NCBI RefSeq assembly: GCF_003944765.1
Contig: NZ_RWIU01000004.1
Coordinates: 248,001-312,000 of the forward strand
From: Hymenobacter perfusus
Lineage (GTDB): Bacteria; Bacteroidota; Bacteroidia; Cytophagales; Hymenobacteraceae
Reading direction: 5' to 3'
DNA: 64,000 bases
Shown here: positions 59,765-64,000 of the stretch, piece by piece
Layout: every line of letters starts with the position of its first letter
Position numbering within the stretch: the first letter of the stretch is position 1
Notes under the pieces: model-generated
The model's input: the letters and a program-made list of their open reading frames with translations, nothing else
Database searches by the model: none
Told to the model about the DNA's origin: nothing
Program-made: the position numbers and the translations under genes

Positions 59765-60757
59765 ATGAAGAAGACGCTATTCACTGCTATTGTCTTCTCC
59801 TTCGCCTTTGGCACTGCTATGGCGCAGCAGCAGCCCCAGTTTAGCCATTATGGCTTTAATGGGATGTTTCTGAACCCGGCCTATGCCGGTATCAAGGGGC
59901 AGGGGGAAATTACTGCGCTTGGCCGTTCGCAATACTTTGGGTACAACGCAACGTTTGATAACGGAGGCTCCCCTCAGACGTACATGCTTACCGCTTCCCT
60001 GCCGGTGGCAGCTATAGGTGGTGGCCTCGGAATTGGTATCTATCGGGATAAGATTGCTGAACTTACGACAACCAATGTTCAGCTTTCGTATTCCAAGCAT
60101 ATCAAGGTAGGAGAAGGCCGGTTAGGTGTTGGTGTGCAGGGAATATTCAATAATATCTATCAGGGTACCTACCGCGCCATTGATCAGGATGACATAAAAG
60201 TCCCACGGGAAGGTGCTGACCGGAAAATTGACGCGGGCGTTGGGGTATGGTACGAAGCAGATAAACTGTATGTCGGCCTGAGTGCCAACAATCTGCTGCG
60301 CTCCAGCTACAAATTCAATAGCCAGGTGGTTGGGGGCAAAACGGCCGAGTACATCAATGAAAATCACGCGTACCTGACGGCAGGATATAATATTGAGGCC
60401 TCATCTTCCGTTGTAGTAACACCTACCGTGCTGATGAAGATGGTATTGCCAGGTAAGTTTGGAGATGATGGTAAATTTACCTTCAAAAACAACTCGTACG
60501 AAGCAGGAATACGTGCTACTTTCAATGATCGGTTTTGGGGTGGCCTTGGTTATCGGTACGACGAATCGATTACGGCTTTAGGAGGGTTGAGTTTCTCAAA
60601 AGACAATGCAATGCGGGTGGGATTGGCTTACGACTTAATTGCATTTAATCAGGATGCAAGGGCGCTTAGCTCCTTTGAAATTATGCTCTCTTATCGCCTG
60701 CCCAAACCGGGTCTGGCAATCCGCCCGGCAATCCGTACACCACGTTACAGCTTCTAA
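59765..60757 (+). CDS. PorP/SprF-family type IX secretion membrane protein
   Basis: The protein has 330 residues with a signal peptide (1-20, TAMAQQ), then QFSHYGFNGMFLNPAYAGIKG, the family's signature near the mature start, and a 14-strand-type beta barrel ending with ..TPRYSF. PorP/SprF proteins help deliver or attach secreted proteins (for example SprB) at the cell surface. It is the first gene of a cluster with gldK, gldL and gldM, in the same direction. Own promoter present. Confidence 0.92.
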   Translation: MKKTLFTAIVFSFAFGTAMAQQQPQFSHYGFNGMFLNPAYAGIKGQGEITALGRSQYFGYNATFDNGGSPQTYMLTASLPVAAIGGGLGIGIYRDKIAELTTTNVQLSYSKHIKVGEGRLGVGVQGIFNNIYQGTYRAIDQDDIKVPREGADRKIDAGVGVWYEADKLYVGLSANNLLRSSYKFNSQVVGGKTAEYINENHAYLTAGYNIEASSSVVVTPTVLMKMVLPGKFGDDGKFTFKNNSYEAGIRATFNDRFWGGLGYRYDESITALGGLSFSKDNAMRVGLAYDLIAFNQDARALSSFEIMLSYRLPKPGLAIRPAIRTPRYSF

Positions 60758-60902
60758 AAAGAGGCTTGCAACACAGGTAACCGGTTACTCCTCATATATT
60801 GATTTAGCACAACTGACGAGCTGATATTAACTCATTGCTAACCATTGTTTAACCGGCTAATCGGCCAGTTCGCAGACAAATGGGATGCATTGAGCGATAG
60901 GC

Positions 60903-60933
60903 TTGCGTACGAACGTATGATTCGTTAGATTTG
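60903..60933 (+). promoter_or_regulatory. Putative promoter of gldKLM
   Basis: TTG at 60903-60905 and TAGATTTG at 60926-60933 with 20 bases between. 61 bases before the gldK ATG. The gap 60758-60993 contains no gene. Confidence 0.6.
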
Positions 60934-60993
60934 CCAGCTCGAAAAATTGTAATCTTTGGATATCGCCGCCTCGACCGTCTTTTTCTTTCTCAC

Positions 60994-62013
60994 ATGAACA
61001 AGTTTCTTGTATTGCCTCTCGTCGCTTTTTCGACGCTCATTCTGGGGGGCTGTGGTTTTGGCACAGGGCCGCAGGGTGACCTGGTTGGTGCGGAGGACCG
61101 TCCGGAGTTCAACCCGCAGGAGGTACCCTACGGTATGGTGCCGTGCCCCGGTGGAACCTTCCACATGGGCCAGACGGACCAGGATATTTCGGCCTCTATG
61201 GTCAACATGAACAAGCAGGTAACTATTGCCGGCTTCTACATGGACGAGACGGAAATTACGAACAACGAGTATCGTCAGTTCATGAATGCCATTCGGCAGG
61301 ACTCTATTGACGTGCTGGGCGAGGAGTACGTAATGACGGAGCTTTACCCGGATACTACAGTTTGGGTACGCGACTTTACCTACCACATGGGCGACCCCCT
61401 GATGGAGTACTATTACACGCACCCGGCTTTCGACGACTACCCGGTGGTAGGCGTTGACTGGTTTGCCGCTAAGTATTTCTGCAACTGGCGCACCAAGAAT
61501 AAGAATGCTGCCAACGCCGAAGCAGGCTTGGCTCCCACCCCGAACTTTCGCTTGCCTTCCGAGGCAGAATGGGAATATGCCGCCCGTGGCGGCCGTGATT
61601 TGGCCACGTACCCCTGGGGTGGCCCTTACCTGCGCAACTCGAAAGGCTGCATGCTGGCCAACTTCAAGCCTGGCCGTGGCGACTATGCTTCGGATGGCTA
61701 CGCCTACACTTCGCCGGTTGGTGCTTTCTTTCCCAATGACTTTGGTCTGTACGACATGTCGGGCAACGTATCGGAATGGTGCGATGATGCATACATGGAA
61801 GCTTCCGTGCCAGTGGTGTGGGATATGAACCCGACCAACCCCGATGATAACGAGCCCCGCAAAGTAGTACGTGGCGGTTCCTGGAAAGACATTGCGTACT
61901 TCCTCGAAACCGGTACCCGCAACTTTGAATATCAGGATTCAGCTCGCTCTTATATTGGTTTCCGCACTGCCATGATTCAGATTGGCATGGGTACCAACGA
62001 AAGCCTGAACTAA
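60994..62013 (+). CDS. gldK: Gliding motility lipoprotein GldK (FGE/SUMF1-like)
   Basis: From the Met at 60994 it has 339 residues with lipobox LGGC (Cys about residue 18). The body is a formylglycine-generating-enzyme-like domain: PCPGGTFHMGQTDQD, EITNNEYRQFM, RLPSEAEWEYAARGGRD, VVRGGSWKD, RSYIGFRTAM. GldK forms, with GldN, the periplasmic ring attached to the outer membrane in the type IX secretion system. The start 21 codons upstream (60931) would bury the signal. Confidence 0.95.
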   Translation: MNKFLVLPLVAFSTLILGGCGFGTGPQGDLVGAEDRPEFNPQEVPYGMVPCPGGTFHMGQTDQDISASMVNMNKQVTIAGFYMDETEITNNEYRQFMNAIRQDSIDVLGEEYVMTELYPDTTVWVRDFTYHMGDPLMEYYYTHPAFDDYPVVGVDWFAAKYFCNWRTKNKNAANAEAGLAPTPNFRLPSEAEWEYAARGGRDLATYPWGGPYLRNSKGCMLANFKPGRGDYASDGYAYTSPVGAFFPNDFGLYDMSGNVSEWCDDAYMEASVPVVWDMNPTNPDDNEPRKVVRGGSWKDIAYFLETGTRNFEYQDSARSYIGFRTAMIQIGMGTNESLN

Positions 62014-62112
62014 GTACCGGTGATATCCGGCGCAGTAAAACTCCCACACACTACTGCTTTGCTTTCTTAAAATTCATTACCACAACAACTTCTTTTCCAA
62101 CATCACAATCAC

Positions 62113-62919
62113 ATGGCAGCTAAAGGCGGTAGTTTTCTGTACGATGTGCTGATGCCCAAAGTGTACGGCATCGGCGCAGCAGTCGTAATCGTAGGGGCAT
62201 TGTTTAAAATTCAGCACTGGGAAGGTGCCAGCGAAATGCTGATTGTAGGTCTGGGCACGGAAGCCCTGATCTTCTTGCTGAGCGCGTTCCAGCCCAACCC
62301 CAAAGAAGTTGACTGGTCACTGGTGTATCCGGAACTGAGCGAAGGCTACGACCCTTCCACCAACAGCAACAAGTTCGTTGATCAGACTACCGGCACGGGC
62401 CTGACCCGCAAGCTGGACGACATGCTGAAAGATGCTAACGTAACACCTGAGGCCATTGCTTCGCTGGGACAGGGCCTGAACCGCCTCAGCACCACTACGC
62501 AGCAGCTCTCAACCCTCGGCGACGCTACCAGCGCCACCGATGAGTACACCACCAAAGTGCGCACCGCCGCTCAGTCGCTGGAGCGCATCAACGAGGCGTA
62601 CTCCAACACTGCTACGGCCATGACGGCTATGGCTGATGCCACGAACGACGCTCGTGAGTATCATGTGCAGGTGCAGAACGTGACCAAGAACCTGGGCGCG
62701 CTGAATGCAGTGTACGAAATGGAGTTGCAGGATGCCAATACGCACCTCAAGTCCATGAACAAGTTCTACGGTACCTTGGCTCAGGCCATGGAGAATCTGA
62801 CCGAAGCTGGTAAGGAAACCGACCAGTTCAAGCAGGAAGTGACTAGCCTGACCACCAACCTCAGCTCGCTGAACCGTGTGTATGGTAACATGCTGAACGC
62901 TATGCGCGCTACCAACTAA
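62113..62919 (+). CDS. gldL: Gliding motility / type IX secretion protein GldL
   Basis: This 268-residue protein has two membrane helices (about 16-32 and 42-59): MPKVYGIGAAVVIVGALF and LIVGLGTEALIFLLSAF; Glu50 in the second matches the functional Glu49 of F. johnsoniae GldL by position. A cytosolic helical tail (about 85-268) follows, rich in Thr/Asn/Gln. GldL with GldM forms the proton-driven motor of the type IX system. Confidence 0.95.
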   Translation: MAAKGGSFLYDVLMPKVYGIGAAVVIVGALFKIQHWEGASEMLIVGLGTEALIFLLSAFQPNPKEVDWSLVYPELSEGYDPSTNSNKFVDQTTGTGLTRKLDDMLKDANVTPEAIASLGQGLNRLSTTTQQLSTLGDATSATDEYTTKVRTAAQSLERINEAYSNTATAMTAMADATNDAREYHVQVQNVTKNLGALNAVYEMELQDANTHLKSMNKFYGTLAQAMENLTEAGKETDQFKQEVTSLTTNLSSLNRVYGNMLNAMRATN

Positions 62920-62979
62920 GGTAGCCGTACTATCACGTCTCAGATTAAATTCCACACAGTATAGTAACAGGTAGACACG

Positions 62980-64000
62980 ATGGCGGGAGGTAAAGAGACT
63001 CCACGGCAGAAGATGATCGGGATGATGTACTTGGTACTCACCGCTCTTCTGGCCCTACAAGTAAACTCAGCAATTCTGCTCAAGTTCAAGTTTCTGGATG
63101 ACAGCTTGTCGGCTATCAACGGCAAAGTGTCGAAGGCAAACGACGATAAGGTAAAAGGCATTAAGGGACAGGTTGAAAAGAACCGTAACCAAGCCAAAGA
63201 CCTTGCTGTCCTGAAGCAAAGCGAAGAAGTACGGCAGAAAACGCAGGAGATGGTTGCCTACCTATCCGGCGTCCGCACGAAACTGCTGGAGAAAACGGAG
63301 AACAAAGGCAAGAACGAATTCAAAAACATGAGCGCCGAGGATAAAGTGGCGGAGCTTATGTTGGGTGCCAGCCAGGACGGGGAAGGCTACAAGATGAAAG
63401 GGCAGTTGAACAACTACTCTACCTACATCAAGCAGTTTGTTCCCAATGCCGGTACTTTGGCACTCGATGCCAAGGAAGACCCAATGGTGACGGAGAAGGA
63501 GCAGAAGAGCAAAAACTTTGCTCAGCTTAGCTTCGAAAACACGCCGGTAGTAGCCGCTTTGGCTGTTCTGTCGCAGAAAGAGGCCGAGGTTCTGAAGTAT
63601 GAGTCGGATGCACTTAGTGCTTTGGCCCAACGCGTAGGTGGCTCGGTTATCGTATTCGATAAAATTGGTGCTTTTGCTAGTGCTGAGTCGAACACGGTAG
63701 CAGCTGGTACCAAGTACAAAGCTGAACTGTTCCTGACGGCTTCGGCCTCAGGGCTGAACCCTAGCATGACGCTGAATGGCTCGCCCCTGAAGGTGGACCC
63801 AGCTACCGGCAAAGGCAAAATCGAATTCACGGCTCGTCCTGGTTCCTTTGATGCTTCTGGTAACGCCAAAGGATCCTGGACTGGTACTATCCGCTTCAAG
63901 CAGAATGGCCGTGATACGGTCTTCACTGTGAAAACTCCTTACACCATTACCAAGCCGGTAATGCAGATTCAGTCGGCTTCGGTGCAGGCGCTGTACTTCA
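62980..64000 (+). CDS. gldM: Gliding motility / type IX secretion protein GldM (3' partial)
   Basis: Starts at 62980 with MAGGKETPRQKMIGMMYLVL; the single helix at about 15-33 continues LTALLALQVNSAIL. 340 residues are visible (the whole protein is normally about 510-520), so the C-terminal periplasmic domains are cut by the window end. The visible periplasmic part includes AAGTKYKAELFLTASASGLNP (in part), fitting the beta-rich D2 domain. 60 bases after gldL; same operon. Confidence 0.95.
   Translation, partial: MAGGKETPRQKMIGMMYLVLTALLALQVNSAILLKFKFLDDSLSAINGKVSKANDDKVKGIKGQVEKNRNQAKDLAVLKQSEEVRQKTQEMVAYLSGVRTKLLEKTENKGKNEFKNMSAEDKVAELMLGASQDGEGYKMKGQLNNYSTYIKQFVPNAGTLALDAKEDPMVTEKEQKSKNFAQLSFENTPVVAALAVLSQKEAEVLKYESDALSALAQRVGGSVIVFDKIGAFASAESNTVAAGTKYKAELFLTASASGLNPSMTLNGSPLKVDPATGKGKIEFTARPGSFDASGNAKGSWTGTIRFKQNGRDTVFTVKTPYTITKPVMQIQSASVQALYF

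Noticed and set aside
1..64000. tRNA or rRNA genes
   Set aside because: No T-loop GTTCGA-type cloverleaf or rRNA stretch was recognised by eye; a tRNAscan run would settle it.

Overview
The window is about 60% GC and looks like chromosome of a Hymenobacter-like member of the Bacteroidota (Cytophagales). The evidence is many TonB-dependent receptors with N-terminal carboxypeptidase-regulatory domains, DUF4249 and DUF4286 families, a porP/sprF-gldK-gldL-gldM cluster for type IX secretion, lipoproteins with short lipoboxes, and TAnnTTTG-type -7 promoter boxes instead of classical TATAAT boxes. No tRNA, rRNA, CRISPR array, transposase or phage gene was seen.

Layout. 1-2.6 kb: FadL-type porin (5' end missing) and an SGNH-esterase lipoprotein. 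2.7-8 kb, minus strand: YpdA-like disulfide reductase, DoxX-like protein, DinB-like protein and polA. 8.1-15.4 kb, minus strand: an AT-rich orphan secreted protein, then TonB receptor, DUF4249 lipoprotein and MG2-domain secreted protein as an operon. 15.7-19.6 kb: exonuclease, lemA-TPM-TPM operon and a sugar nucleotidyltransferase. 19.8-31.7 kb: the most unusual region (below). 31.9-35.6 kb: siderophore receptor and PepSY reductase-like protein. 35.8-41.8 kb: prolyl oligopeptidase, small proteins and an MFS transporter. 42-49.3 kb, minus strand: CDF exporter, two related TonB receptors, a lipoprotein and a small His-rich secreted protein, probably a metal-handling cluster. 49.5-51.2 kb: small unknown proteins, including two STAS-like paralogues. 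51.4-59.6 kb: htpG, MORN lipoprotein, yraN, lipB, WecA/MraY-type transferase, DUF4271 and hemD. 59.8-64 kb: porP/sprF, gldK, gldL and gldM (cut by the window end).

The candidate undescribed system is at 19785-31694. In one direction it encodes a VWA-like lipoprotein, a three-helix membrane protein, a tubulin/FtsZ-like GTPase, a 1154-residue protein with a C-terminal actin/Hsp70 ATPase fold, a single-pass membrane protein with a long Pro/Ala linker, a MotA/TolQ/ZorA-like channel protein with a long coiled tail, and a MotB/OmpA-like partner. Two small genes look like insertions: an AT-rich Imm30-like gene, and a DUF2695 gene placed antisense between the two motor genes. Putting a proton-channel stator together with both a tubulin-like and an actin-like NTPase suggests an envelope-spanning, motor-driven apparatus. 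Its function (defence, envelope stress, surface machine) cannot be read from sequence alone.

A second theme is the intergenic DNA. At least ten families of long imperfect palindromes (30-190 bp) sit between genes, several in multiple copies with compensatory arm changes. Most of the larger gaps of the candidate system contain one.
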